From the NCBI RefSeq assembly GCF_001640805.2, contig NC_066849.1:24860250-24924249 (forward strand): DNA of 64,000 bases. The letters run 5' to 3'. The notes beneath the pieces were generated by a model, which saw nothing but the letters and a program-made list of their open reading frames with translations, was not told where the DNA came from and did not search any database. Position numbers and translations under genes: made by a program. Position 1 is the stretch's first letter; each line of letters opens with the position of its first letter. Shown here in pieces: positions 38,597-49,418 of this stretch. The stretch comes from Lates calcarifer (taxonomy: Eukaryota > Chordata > Actinopteri > Centropomidae).

Positions 38597-41500
38597 ATGG
38601 CTCAGGTCCCTCTCAGCATGAACCCAGTCCAGTTCAGCTGCTCCATCTGTCTAGAGCTCCTCAAAGATCCAGTCACCATCCCGTGTGGCCACAGCTACTG
38701 CATGAGCTGCCTGACAGATTACTGGGACTGTCAGCCAATCTGCAGCTGTCCACAGTGCAGGGCCACCTTCAGTCCCAGACCCACCCTGGGCAGGAACACG
38801 TTGCTGGCAGAGATGCTGCAGAGCCTCGGTGCTGTGAAGCTGAGCGAGGGCCCCTCAGCTCCTCCTCTGTATGAGGACCACGGCTTTGAGCACGCCACCT
38901 TCGATGTGTCCTCAGTTCGTCCTGAGAGGACTGACGGAGAGGTGAGGACGCTCTCACTGGCTCATACTTTATTCTTAACTGTGGTTTTCTCTGTAGGTTT
39001 TAACAAAGTGTTTTTCTTCCATGTCACATTGGTGTTTCAGAGGCTTTTGGGGGAAACACGGAGATATCTCGCTCAGCAAATCGAAGAGAGTGAGTCAGAG
39101 CTTCAGCAGCTGAAACAAACTCTGCGCTCCTTCTCTGTGAGTACAAAAGACACTGTGTGTTTGAAAAGAAATGTTTTAATAACTGCCCTCTGTGCAGCTT
39201 TTACACTCGACCTCAGTGAACAGTCCAAAGGAAATGTTCATGAACTTGTATATTCATCATAATATTTAAGTAATGCCACCACGAGGTTATGTCATCATTT
39301 TTCCTGGTACTGCCACTTTAATATAACTCTAGAGGTGGAATTAAACACAAATTCTACACAATTGATATATAGTAGTTTGTTTATAATCAGTTTGTTTTTA
39401 TAGTTATAAATGTCAAATATAATGACAAATGCCCATATCAAGGTAAAGTTATCCAAGTTAAAGCAACATGAAATGAAAAAAAGCAAACAAACAAATCTGT
39501 TCATTTATGAAGCTGAAAGCATCACATCATGCTATTTAAAAAATGGCATTATTATTATTATATCTGTGTGTACTGTGTATTGCTTAATTATAGTTGTGTT
39601 GAAAATGGCTTTTAAGCTCCTTAACTGCCACAGACTAATTTGTTTTCTTCCTCAGCGTCTGGCCAAAGCAGCGGTGAAGGACAGCAGCAAGATCTTCTCA
39701 GAGCTGCAGGAGTTTGTGGAGCGTCGTCGTGTTGAGATGAAGGAGCTCATCAGAGCTCAGGAGAAGGCTGAAGTGACTCGAGCTGAGAACCAGCTGCAGC
39801 GTCTGGAGCAGCAGATCTCAGAGCTGAGGAGGAGAGACGCCGAGCTGGAGAAGCTGTCACACAGTCAGGACCAACACCGGATCACACAGGTGTCTGGGCA
39901 TGCTTAAATGTTAAAAGTTAAGAAACTGGTTTGTGTTCGTCTTCAGTGCTAACTGCTGATGCTGTTTGTTCTGCAGTCGATGTGTCAGTCGTACTGCAGT
40001 CCAGTCTCTGCAGGAGCAGCCAGCTCTCTTGTGGTCAGTCCACATGTTTCCTTTGGGCCTGTGAGAAAAGCCATCTCAGACCTGAAGGAGCAGCTGCAGA
40101 GTCTGTATCACAGAGAATTCCCAAACATCACCTCTGCAGGTCTGTTACATTCATTTAAATATCACACTCGCTTTTCATATTCACATATTAGGATGAACAA
40201 TGACAATCGATGTCCGGCTTTCACAGTGAAAACTGTAAACATCCTGCAGATGGAAAAGGCCAACAAGGGTAAGTGTATCTTTTTACCAAATTTCATTACA
40301 TCACCAGGCTGATTTACAGTCAGTAACCAGAAAAATATCCTACACCTTGTATCAACTGCCACAAGTTGCTTTAACTGGTTTCATTTTGGATTCTGGTCTA
40401 CACTGATAAAATAGTTGGCACCACACCTAACAAATCTCTTACTCAATATTTGATCCAGTCTCTCTCCTCTTCTTAGCAAACAGCAACGTGCAAATTATTC
40501 AATTAGAAATTTAATAAAGCAATAAAAACTCAACTCAAATCACAGTCTCAGGGGACTTATTGCTTTTATAAAATGGTTACACTATATACCTGGCAAGGTT
40601 TCACAAAATAAACACTTCAACAAAAAAATCAATAATTTATATATGACAAATAATCCTGACCTGGCGCTTAGCCTACATATTGTAACAATCGTGATATCGT
40701 GTTGTCTTCTTCTCTGGACCTTTTGTCACTTTTAAAAAATCCTGCAGTGATCAAACCCTTCCTGACACCTGGCTCGTTCTCTGTAATCTATTTAATGCAA
40801 AGACAACAAGCACCTCCTTGTTCTGCAGGAGGGTCAGTTTCTGTTTTTCTGGTCACTGCTTGTATATTCAACCATGATGCATTTTTAATTATGGGCTAGA
40901 GTAAATGCTCTGATGGTGGTTTCTTGGTTCAGTGATGATTCATCTTTCTCCCCGGGTTCTTTTCACTCATGCAGCTTTAGAGGCTGGTGATTCTGCACAC
41001 ATTCCCAGTCTGGACAGCAGAACTGATCTCCTTCAGTGTGAGAAGCACCAATCTGATTTAAACCAGAACTCTGTAACGAGCCAATCCTCTTCCACAAAAC
41101 ACGACTCAGCTTTTCTTTTCCTCTGCAGACTTCTGTTCGCTGTCTTTGGACCCGTTCACAGCACACAGGGAGCTTTCCCTGACTGAGGGGAACCGCGTGG
41201 TCAGTCGAACCGGAGAACTTTATTCTTACCCAGACCACCCTGACAGGTTTGACTCCTGGACCCAGGTGCTATGCCGTGAGGGACTACAGGGTCGCAGCTA
41301 CTGGGAGGTTAAGTGGGACGGACAACAGGTGGTGCTGGGGCTCACCTATGAGAGCATCGGAAGAAAGGTACTCTATCATCTGACTTTTACACGTCATGGA
41401 ATTGTTTGCATAATTAAGCTGCTGATGTGTTTAGTTTGGATAAAAATGGGCAGGTTCTCGAGCCAGTCTGAGCATTGAAAAAAAAATCTGGGAGTTTTTT

Positions 41501-42041
41501 GTTTGTTTGTTTTTATTTACAATATGGCTATAATGTCCAAATATAAAACCTACCCTCAACTCAGATCAAAAAAATCAGCCAAAGCAGCCAAATGTACTTG
41601 CCGACCATCATATAAATGTCTTTCTTAAGTTGTCCCAGAAATCAATCCCCAGTTAGCTAGAGTGTAAAATGATTCATGTAAAATGTAAGTTAATTAATGT
41701 CTTGCCATGTTCCATATTAATCTTTGATTGAATATCTTCAGGGATCATCCAATGACTGCAGGCTGGGACACAACTCCCTCTCTTGGGGTCTTCGCTGCAG
41801 CTCATCCTCCTTCGCCTTCTGCCATGGAAATGAGGCACAGGAGGTGGTGGTTCCCCCCAGCACTGTGTTCCGCAGGATCGGGGTGTTCCTGGACCATGGC
41901 ACAGGACTCCTCTGCTTCTACACAGTAACACCAACAGGAGTCCACCTCCTGCACAGGGTGAAGACCAACTTCGACCAGCCTCTCTACCCTGCGATGTGGC
42001 TCGGAGCTAGCTCTACCATCACCCTCTGCACCGTGGACTGA
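38597..42041 (+). CDS. TRIM-family E3 ubiquitin ligase, RING / coiled coil / PRY-SPRY, no B-box
   Basis: Seven coding exons: 38597-38941, 39041-39136, 39656-39889, 39977-40139, 40227-40268, 41129-41367 and 41742-42041. All have GT-AG borders and matching phases, giving 472 aa. Residues 15-54 form a C3HC4 RING (C15, C18, C30, H32, C35, C38, C51, C54) that would bind a ubiquitin-conjugating enzyme. Exons 2 and 3 (96 and 234 nt, the standard TRIM sizes) encode the coiled coil used for dimerisation. PRY-SPRY follows, with SLDPFTAH, YWEVKW and FLDHGTGLLCFY. Residues 58-115, where B-boxes should be, contain no zinc-ligand pattern. An intron splits the SPRY domain after SIGRK. Many fish TRIMs of this layout act in antiviral signalling, but substrate and pathway cannot be read here. 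I cannot assign a specific orthologue. The ATG is preceded by ACA (A at -3), a fair Kozak context. Confidence 0.93.
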
Positions 42042-42476
42042 TGGAGCATCAAGACATCTAGACGCTGCTCGGTCAGTAATTTTGAGCAGTTTTTAATGTT
42101 ATTTAGAAAGATTTTCTCAGGTATTGACTAGAGACCAACTGATACATCAGCTACCTGTGAAAATATATTATTACAGTCAAAATGACAACCAAATAAGACA
42201 TCAGTAATTGTTATAATATATAAATAACATTTAATATATCTCCTGTATCATCGTATAGATAGCTGATTATAGGCTGTAGTAACTCTGTCAATATACAACA
42301 TTTGATACCTCAATGACTGCTGTGCCTTTTGCCTGGGATCAGACCACGTGATATCCGTTCATCTTGTGTAGTGTGTCGTATATGGACACAAAACTAACCA
42401 CGAAGCGTGCCTCCTGCTCAATCACTCACTCATAATCTTTGCATGTAGTAATGCTTTATTCATTGTACTGTTAAGA

Positions 42477-42790
42477 TTAAGGAACCAGTGTGTAAGATTT
42501 AGTGACATCTAGTGGTGAGGTTTCAGATTGCAACATACTGAAAACACCTCCCTCTTCAAGCCTGTAGGAGAACCTATGGTGTCGTTCAGGTAATATAGAA
42601 ATGCAAAAGACCCTTTCTGGATCCAGTATTTGGTTTGTCCATTATAGGCTACTGTAGAAGCATGGCAGTTTCTGTGGAAGAGGACCCACCCCTTATTGGG
42701 CTTGAAGCAGAAAACCAATCTGTATGCCCAGATGCCAACAGAGATAGGTGCTAAAATGATTTTTTGTAACCTGGGTGAACTGACCTATAC
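42477..42790 (+). repeat. Percomorph interspersed repeat
   Basis: The order of phrases is CCAGTGTGTAAGATTTAGTG, ACATCTAGTGGTGAGG, GTAGGAGAACCTATGGTG, TTTGGTTTGTCC, GGCTACTGTAGAAGCATGG and GAAGAGGACCCACC. I recognise these from memory as one of the most common repeats of perch-like fishes. It lies downstream of the TRIM stop codon, perhaps in its 3' UTR. Exact ends are uncertain. Confidence 0.82.
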
Positions 42791-43590
42791 ATAAGCTGGG
42801 GTAAGAACACTAGAGACAAGTTAGCTTTGGTCCTAGAGTTTTATTATTTTCAACTTTAGTTTTTACATTTATTATTATCAACCTTTGGGCACAATCAGCA
42901 GAGAAACAAGGTGTGACTAAAGAGAGAAAAAGACATGAGATCAGATCTTGTCAAAAGCTCTCTCAAAACAAAATGATGTGACACATAAAAGAGTTTCCAG
43001 GCTGTGGGAGCAAGATTTCAAATGTATCACACTTATAATATATCATGTACATGGTGAAATCAGATTACTTGCAAAACTGTGAAGTTGCTGAATGTACAGT
43101 TGCCAGTTTGATAGGAACACCTAACTAAAGATAAACTATTTCAGTCCACTTTAACTGTTATAATATGGAATCAGATTGGGTCAATATAATCAAACAAACC
43201 TTCTTAAATACCAAAAATAAGACATTGTAAAACCTAATGTAATTGACTAATTGACTAATGTCCTAATGTAAACTTTCAGCCCCAACCCTACCCTATCCTA
43301 ACTTAACCCAACCCTGAAAAAATGAAAACTATACATGTCAGTGAGTCATCTTCCATAGTAACAAATCCTACCTTCTTGAAAGTTATAATCTTCAGTTTTA
43401 GTTGAAATTGTTTTATTATGCTCATTTTGGAGATTGTGATGTTATTAGTATTGCATTATATTGAGGTGTTCCTGTGATGGAATTCAGCACAAAATCCTCC
43501 CACAAAAGCAGAACATTATTACCTCATTAAAAATGTATGATTTATTGCTGAACTATTCACTTCAACTGCTAGCTGAGTTCATTTTAAGAA

Positions 43591-43647
43591 CATTTAACTG
43601 CTTGTGATAACAATTATTCATGAAATAATTGTACAAGCAGTTAAATG
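43591..43647. repeat. Long imperfect palindrome (cruciform-capable)
   Basis: The outer arms CATTTAACTGCTTGT (43591-43605) and its exact complement (43633-43647) enclose inner arms of nine bases (43610-43618 against 43624-43632). Only a GATA bulge and a 5-nt centre are unpaired. It abuts the left edge of the sequence duplicated at 52.2 kb. Confidence 0.8.
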
Positions 43648-43970
43648 TGGTGGGAGAACAAAACAAAGCACCTCCTAGTGGTCAAACTTCTGTCATTATT
43701 TTTGCTGTGGTTTGTTAAATGTTGTCAGGATTAAAATGATTAAAGGTTTCTTACGTTTGAGTTGTGTTTCTTTAATTTCAAAATGCCAAATATTCTGTAT
43801 TTGTAGCTGCTACATTAAATATGTATCATTTAGGAAGTTTACCACTTTTTCTATATTATGTGATTGTAATGATAAATAATAAACTGACCATGTAAACATC
43901 CTGTTTATCTCTTCTTTATAAGCTAGAGTTTGAGTCCTGTGGAAACAACTAACATTAATCATCAACTATT
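43644..43970 (+). repeat. Paralogous fragment matching the 3' end of the locus at 52.2 kb
   Basis: Ordered matches to 52215-52750 include ACAAAGC.CCT..TAGTGGTCAAAC, TCTGTCATTAT, CTGTGGTTTGT, TTTGAGTTGTGTTTCTTTA, TTTATCTCTTCT and TTGAGTCCTGTGGA, each with small differences. The match covers the tail and flank of the repeat-bearing locus but not its last exon. It therefore looks like a remnant of another copy. AATAAA at 43878-43883 lies within it and could serve the TRIM transcript. Confidence 0.7.
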
Positions 43971-44209
43971 TTTGCAGCCTATCCATCTCCTGATGGGGAT
44001 CTGCTTGAAAAAAAGTAGTATATACTGTATGTTCAGTCTTATTCCAGATGATGTGTACATTATACAGGATTTACAACTTTTTACACCTGTTTAACTTTGG
44101 AGATACAGCTGGAAACCAGAACAACCAAATGACAAAGTAGAAAGTCGGTGGTACTGTTTTACCTACATTTAAGTTAAGTTAAGCGTCTGCTAGGCAGAAC
44201 AGAATCAGC

Positions 44210-44332
44210 TGGCCGATTGGCTTTTTTTCTGCCGTTGTTGGTTTGCGTGTGTTGTCATTGGTCACGTCGTGTGTCGTCATGACTTTGTAGGCGGAGTGGA
44301 GGCGGAAAGAAGTCGGAGAACAGATTCAAACA
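44210..44332 (+). promoter_or_regulatory. Putative promoter of the repeat-bearing locus
   Basis: It contains an inverted CCAAT box (CATTGGTCACG), a CGTCATGA CRE-like site and the GC-rich run GGCGGAGTGGAGGCGG. The reverse complement of 56690-56870 shows the same order: ATTGG boxes, a TCGTCAT motif, then GGCGGAGAGAGG, just before the matching exon 1. Conservation between the two inverted copies, with no TATA box, suggests a CpG-type promoter. Confidence 0.5.
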
Positions 44333-44458
44333 ATGTTCGACGCGTTGTTGCCTCGGTTTGTCAGTACTGTGGAAAACTTAACTACCGGGGAAGCCTGGAT
44401 GCTAAAAGAAGTTTCGGAGCAGCTCTTTTTGTTGAACAAGAGTGAGGCTGGACACTGA
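44333..44458 (+). CDS. 41-codon small ORF in exon 1 of the repeat-bearing locus
   Basis: The ATG at 44333 (context ACA, A at -3) opens a frame beginning MFDALLPRFVSTVENL and ending before TGA at 44456-44458. No known family was recognised. In the inverted copy the equivalent ATG reads ATT and the frame is disrupted, so it is not under obvious shared constraint. It could be a micropeptide, an upstream ORF, or chance. Confidence 0.25.
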   Translation: MFDALLPRFVSTVENLTTGEAWMLKEVSEQLFLLNKSEAGH

Positions 44459-44504
44459 ACACACCCGCGGTGCAAAGGTAAGGCTAAGGAGCGAACTAGC
44501 TAGC

Positions 44505-45040
44505 GGCTAGCGTTAGCGGCTAGCGTTAGCATTAGCCTTAGATGTAGCCTTTTTAACCACATCCGTCGACCTTATTTCAACTTTAAGTCGTGTTTTATCG
44601 CGTGGGTAAGAGTGTGTTTGTGTTTCCGAGACTGAGGCGTCTCTGACATGAGTTGTGGACCCGCAATGTGGACTGATGAAAACACAAGGAGCTCCTGATA
44701 GTTTGTTTAAACCCCTGTTGTAATTGTTTGCAGTCACTTTACCGACATTTTGCATCTCTTTGAAATTTTGTGTGTCATCCTGGTCATTATGACTTAGTTT
44801 ATAGCAATCTATCATGTCGGTTATCGTCGTTTTTGTCTATTTGTGGTCATTTTGTATTGTATTGCATCTGTACCTGGCTGCTTTAAACCGGGATGTCAGT
44901 GTTAGCAGTAGCGGCGAGCGTTAGCATTAGCCTTGTTTTTTTTTTCTTATTTCCATTTTAAGTCGTTTTTACCGCGTGGGTAACAGTGTGTTGCGTTTCT
45001 GTGACTATAGCGTCCCTGATATGAGTTGTAGGCACCTTAC
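44505..45040 (+). repeat. Intron-1 internal duplication, about 400-bp spacing
   Basis: The block near 44510-44665 (GCGTTAGCATTAGCCTTAG, then TTATCGCGTGGGTAAGAG, then ATGAGTTGTGGACC) recurs near 44905-45035 with about 80% visible identity. Both blocks also exist in reverse orientation near 56060-56210 and 56430-56520. The duplication therefore predates the inverted duplication of the locus. Further on, 45080-45190 holds TTTGTGGTC-type phrases of a fish minisatellite-like repeat. Confidence 0.65.
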
Positions 45041-45299
45041 AGAGGCAAGGTAACTATTTAGTAGTCTGTCTGATTATCGTGTGGTTATAATCATTTTGTG
45101 TCTATTTGTGGTCTCATTTTAGCGTCTTTACTTGGCTATTTTACATCTATTTATGGTCCGCTTCTTTGGCTCTTTGTGGTCGTTCTTACTATGTCTCTGT
45201 AGTTTTGTTTCATTCTGACAGTTAAGCATTGCATAGTGAATGTTTTGCATCTGAGTTTTTACAGATTTGTGGCAGTAATGGCTATCTATTGACCCACAG

Positions 45300-45510
45300 T
45301 TGTATGCACTGATCAGCCACAACATTAAAACATTAAAGTTAATCATCTCTTTACAATACAATGTCCTGCTAGGAAACCTTGGGCCCTAACATTCATCTGG
45401 ATGTCACTCAAGTTTTACCATAAATCTCGCACATTTATTTACTTTGATACATGCCACCCAATTTAACATTGCTGTAGACCCAGCACATTTCCCATGGCAA
45501 ACGCGCTCAG
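45300..45510 (+). repeat. Interspersed repeat relic (DNA-transposon-like)
   Basis: It starts near CTGATCAGCCACAACATTAA and contains CATTCATCTGGATGTCACT, CAAGTTTTACCATAAAT, TTTGATACATGCCACC and CATTGCTGTAGACC. It is the same family as 4100-4295 and is known to me from many fish genomes. It sits in intron 1, before exon 2. Confidence 0.7.
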
Positions 45511-46325
45511 TTTACTGTTGTGTTCTCCTATACTGTGTTGGTTTTAGTGGTAAAAAGTTTCCATTACTATTTTGCATTAGTTAGTTAACAAGTGTTTCAA
45601 ATGTTGTACTTGTGTTTTCCAGGTCTACTTGTTCAGCTGCTGCAGCTTGGACAGATACACCAACATCACCTTACGGACTAACGGGTATGTGTATAAAACA
45701 TTTACCCAGTCTGAAAAATATATGTTGATGAGCTGAATTATTAATGTCAGCAATTGCTTTCATTTTTTTTGTTTGTTTGTTTATTTAGTGCCACTGTGTA
45801 AGTCCCAGCTCAAACCTTGGTATTTAATGAATTTAGTACTGGATTTAATAAGAACTTATTAATCGTGTCTATTAAATGAGAAGAAAATACTAATTGTAAT
45901 TGCACAGAGCTCAAGGTGACATTTTTGGATGTCTTGTTTTGCGTAATCAACAGTATTTACTTTTTATCATTTTCACAAGAAAACTATTAAGTTTTCACCT
46001 CTCAAGCCTCTGTCATGAAGCAAATATTTGGCATTTTGCGTTTAAAAAATATGTATCAGAATAGTTGTCAATGTTTTGTCTGTGGACAAATTTACTGTAG
46101 CTCTCCTCACCTTGTCACCAAACAATATCAAATACATCAGAACCAACAAATGCAAAATTTTCTGTTTTTTTTATTTTTATTGTTAAAGATCAGTCAAAAT
46201 GGGATTGAGAAATATTTTGAATTCACTTTGATTTTATACTACAGGCCAAAAGTTTGGAAGCAAGATAAAATTTATACGAAAACGATCATAGTTTTATTGG
46301 TATACTTTGCAACAAAATAAACATG

Positions 46326-47901
46326 AGCTGTAATGTTGAATATTTATCTGTGTTTTCAATGTTAAACTGACGATGAGGAATAGGTAGTAGTGTATTGATC
46401 ACTGTCCTTTGTATGTTTCTCTTTGCCTTCCACCAGGTGTCACCACTTGATTTCTCGACATCGTCCACGATGGCAGAGACATGGTCCATGATCGGAGAGA
46501 CACTGTTGAGGATGAGGGAGACATTGTCCATGATCAGGGACATTGTCCATGATCCCAGAGACCTTGTCAAAGATGAGAGAGGCGTTGTCCATGATCAGAG
46601 ACATTGTCCCATGCTTCGTAGAGACCTTGCGATAGAATCGGCGGAGACGGGGGTCACCGATTTGACGGCACTGCCCGCGATCATGAACATTGTTAATGAT
46701 CACAGAGACACCGTCGATGATCTCAGAGACATCGTCCACGATCACAAAGACATAGTCCATGATTGCAGAGACATTGTCCATAATCTCAGAGACATTGTCC
46801 GCGATCACAGAGACGTAGTCCACGATCGCAGAGGTGTAGTCCATAATCACAGAGTCTTCGTACAATGAAGAAGTTCTTTGAGACAAGGACAGAGGCCTCC
46901 AGGTAATTCACAAACAGCTTTACATCAACTGTCCAACACAGAGCACTGACATTAAACTTTTTGTCAAAAAATAGACTTAATCCATTAGTGAAGTATATTT
47001 ACACAGTTCATGCCAGAACAGTTCAAAGTCTTTCAGTTATAGAAATATAATTATGAAAGAAAGAAACGCTTGAAATGTCTCTCAAATGTCAGAGCTAAAC
47101 AAAAACCATGTAACAGAAGTACTAACATCAAAAAAGTGTAGTAATAGAAGTAATCTGCAACATAAAAATAATGTAAGGAATGTATTAGAAATCTGTATTA
47201 ATAGAAGTAAGGCAATTTAGAAGTAATTAGTAATATCAGAAGAAAGATGAAATAGTTATCTGTATTATAAAAAGTTTGCAGTAATTGAATGGAGTTTGCA
47301 TCACTAAAAGTTATTTATAAATTTAGAAATAATATGTGAAATGAAAGTAATGGTTAAAGTAATCTAATATCCAAGGTAATACTGAAAGTAATCAGTAATC
47401 TAAAAGTGATGCAGAAGTAAGTGTAATCTAATATAAAGGTGAAAATGTCACAGTATAATAAGGCGTCCAAAAAAAAAAAGGCATAACATAGTAAAATATC
47501 ATGAATGTAAAAACAATGTCATAGTGAAACATCAAAAAACGCTATAGTATAGTAAGGTGTCACCAAATGCCTCAGTATAGTAAGGTGTCAAAAACCATCA
47601 AAAAATGTCATATGTCAATGTCATATATAGTGGTGGAAAAAATACTCAGACTTTTTACTAAAGAATAGTAACACAAGTTTAAATCCTGCATTCAAAAATG
47701 TACTTAACTGATAGTGTTGATTATTGTTGTGCAGTTCACAGTAACATACATGATTGTTTCAGTGATTAGTTGATAGACACTAAATTAATAATAATTTTAC
47801 TTTTTCCAAATATTTGTCATTGTTGGTTCTTCAGGAGGTGATGACAGTCAACTGTTCATTTTCTGAAACAGCTCTCTAATGTTTCTTAAATGTTCTGGTT
47901 C
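46326..47901 (+). repeat. Tandem block 1 (1576 bp) with cassette exon 46437-46902
   Basis: The block starts at AGCTGTAATGTTGAATATTT. Its 466-nt cassette exon has repeated units of 21 nt with core GACATTGTCCATGATCACA; six consecutive in-phase units run over about 46724-46850. In frame they give a heptapeptide of the type RDIVHDH. Downstream spacer DNA includes a short stretch of the later minisatellite (47455-47620) and a common fish repeat phrase near 47630-47720. Confidence 0.85.
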
Positions 47902-49418
47902 AGCTGTAATGTTGAATATTTATCTGTGTTTTCATTGTTAAACTGACGATGAGGAATAGGTAGTAGTGTATTGATCACTGTCCTTTGTATGTTTCTCTTT
48001 GCCTTCCACCAGGTGTCACCACTTGATTTCTCGACATCGTCCACGATGGCAGAGACATGGTCCATGATCGGAGAGACACTGTTGAGGATGAGGGAGACAT
48101 TGTCCACGATCAGGGACATTGTCCATGATCACAGAGACCTTGTCAAAGATGTGAGAGAGACGTTGTCCATGATCAGAGACACTGTCCCATGCTTCGTAGA
48201 GACCTTGCGATAGAATCGGCGGAGACGGGGGTCACCGATTTGACGGCACTGCCCGCGATCATGGACATTGTTAATGATCACAGAGACACCGTCGATGATC
48301 TCAGAGACATCGTCCACGATCACAAAGACATAGTCCATGATTGCAGAGACATTGTCCATAATCTCAGAGACATTGTCCGCGATCACAGAGACGTAGTCCA
48401 CGATCACAGAGGTGTAGTCTACAATCACAGAGTCTTCGTACAATGAAGAAGTTCTTTGAGACTAGGACAGAGGCCTCCAGGTAATTCACAAACAGCTTTA
48501 CATCAACTGTCCAACACAGAGCACTGACATTAAACTTTTTGTCAAAAAATAGACTTAACCCATTAGTGAAGTATATTTACACAGTTCATGCCAGAACAGT
48601 TCAAAGTCTTTCAGTTATAGAAATATAATTATGAAAGAAAGAAACGCTTGAAATGTCTCTCAAATGTCAGAGCTAAACAAAAACCATGTAACAGAAGTAA
48701 TCTGCAACATAAAAATAATGTAAGGAATGTATTAGAAATCTGTATTAATAGAAGTAATGCAATTTAGAAGTAATTAGTAATATCAGAAGAAAGATGTAAT
48801 AGTTATCTGTATTATAAAAAGTTTGCAGTAATTGAATGGAGTTTGCATCACTAAAAGTTATCTGTAAATTTAGAAATAATATGTGATATGAAAGTAATAG
48901 TTAAAGTAATCTAATATCCAAGGTGATACTAAAAGTAATCAGTAATCTAAAAGTGATGCAGAAGTAAGTGTAATCTAACATAAAGGTGAAAATGTCACAG
49001 TATAGTAAGGCGTCCAAAAAAAAAGGCATAACATAGTAAAATATCATGAATGTAAAAACAATGTCATAGTGAAACATCAAAAAACACTATAGTATAGTAA
49101 GGCGTCAAAAACCATCAAAAAATTTCATATGTCAATGTCATATATAGTGGTGGAAAAAATACTCAGACTTTTTACTAAAGAATAGTAACACAAGTTTAAA
49201 TCCTGCATTCAAAAATGTACTTAACTGATAGTGTTGATTATTGTTGTGCAGTTCACAGTAACATACATGATTGTTTCAGTGATTAGTTGATAGACACTAA
49301 ATTAATAATAATTTTACTTTTTCCAAATATTTGTCATTGTTGGTTCTTCAGGAGGTGATGACAGTCAACTGTTCATTTTCTGAAACAGCTCTCTAATGTT
49401 TCTTAAATGTTCTGGTTC
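47902..49418 (+). repeat. Tandem block 2 (1517 bp) with cassette exon 48013-48480
   Basis: Nearly identical to block 1 over its whole length, with a roughly 34-bp deletion near 48692 and other small indels. The cassette exon is 468 nt because of two extra bases near 48150 (GATGTGAGAGAGACG), which break the long forward frame present in blocks 1 and 3. Splice signals are intact. Confidence 0.9.

Noticed and set aside
39410..39907. TRIM exon 3 extended upstream to an ATG in the intron
   Set aside because: The acceptor at 39654-39655 gives the standard 234-nt TRIM exon in phase; the upstream extension is intronic AT-rich sequence.
45720..45760. Box C/D snoRNA in intron 2 of the repeat-bearing locus (TTGATGAGCTGA)
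   Set aside because: The C-like and D-like motifs are nearly adjacent and there is no terminal stem. The inverted copy does not keep them.
46680..46860. CRISPR-like direct repeats
   Set aside because: The units abut with no unique spacers, vary in sequence and lie in an animal genome. It is a degenerate tandem repeat.
46395..46868. 157-codon forward ORF across the cassette exon, taken as a real repeat protein
   Set aside because: It starts with TTG upstream of the splice acceptor, the reverse strand is equally open, and copy 2 is frameshifted. It was kept only as part of a putative non-coding exon.
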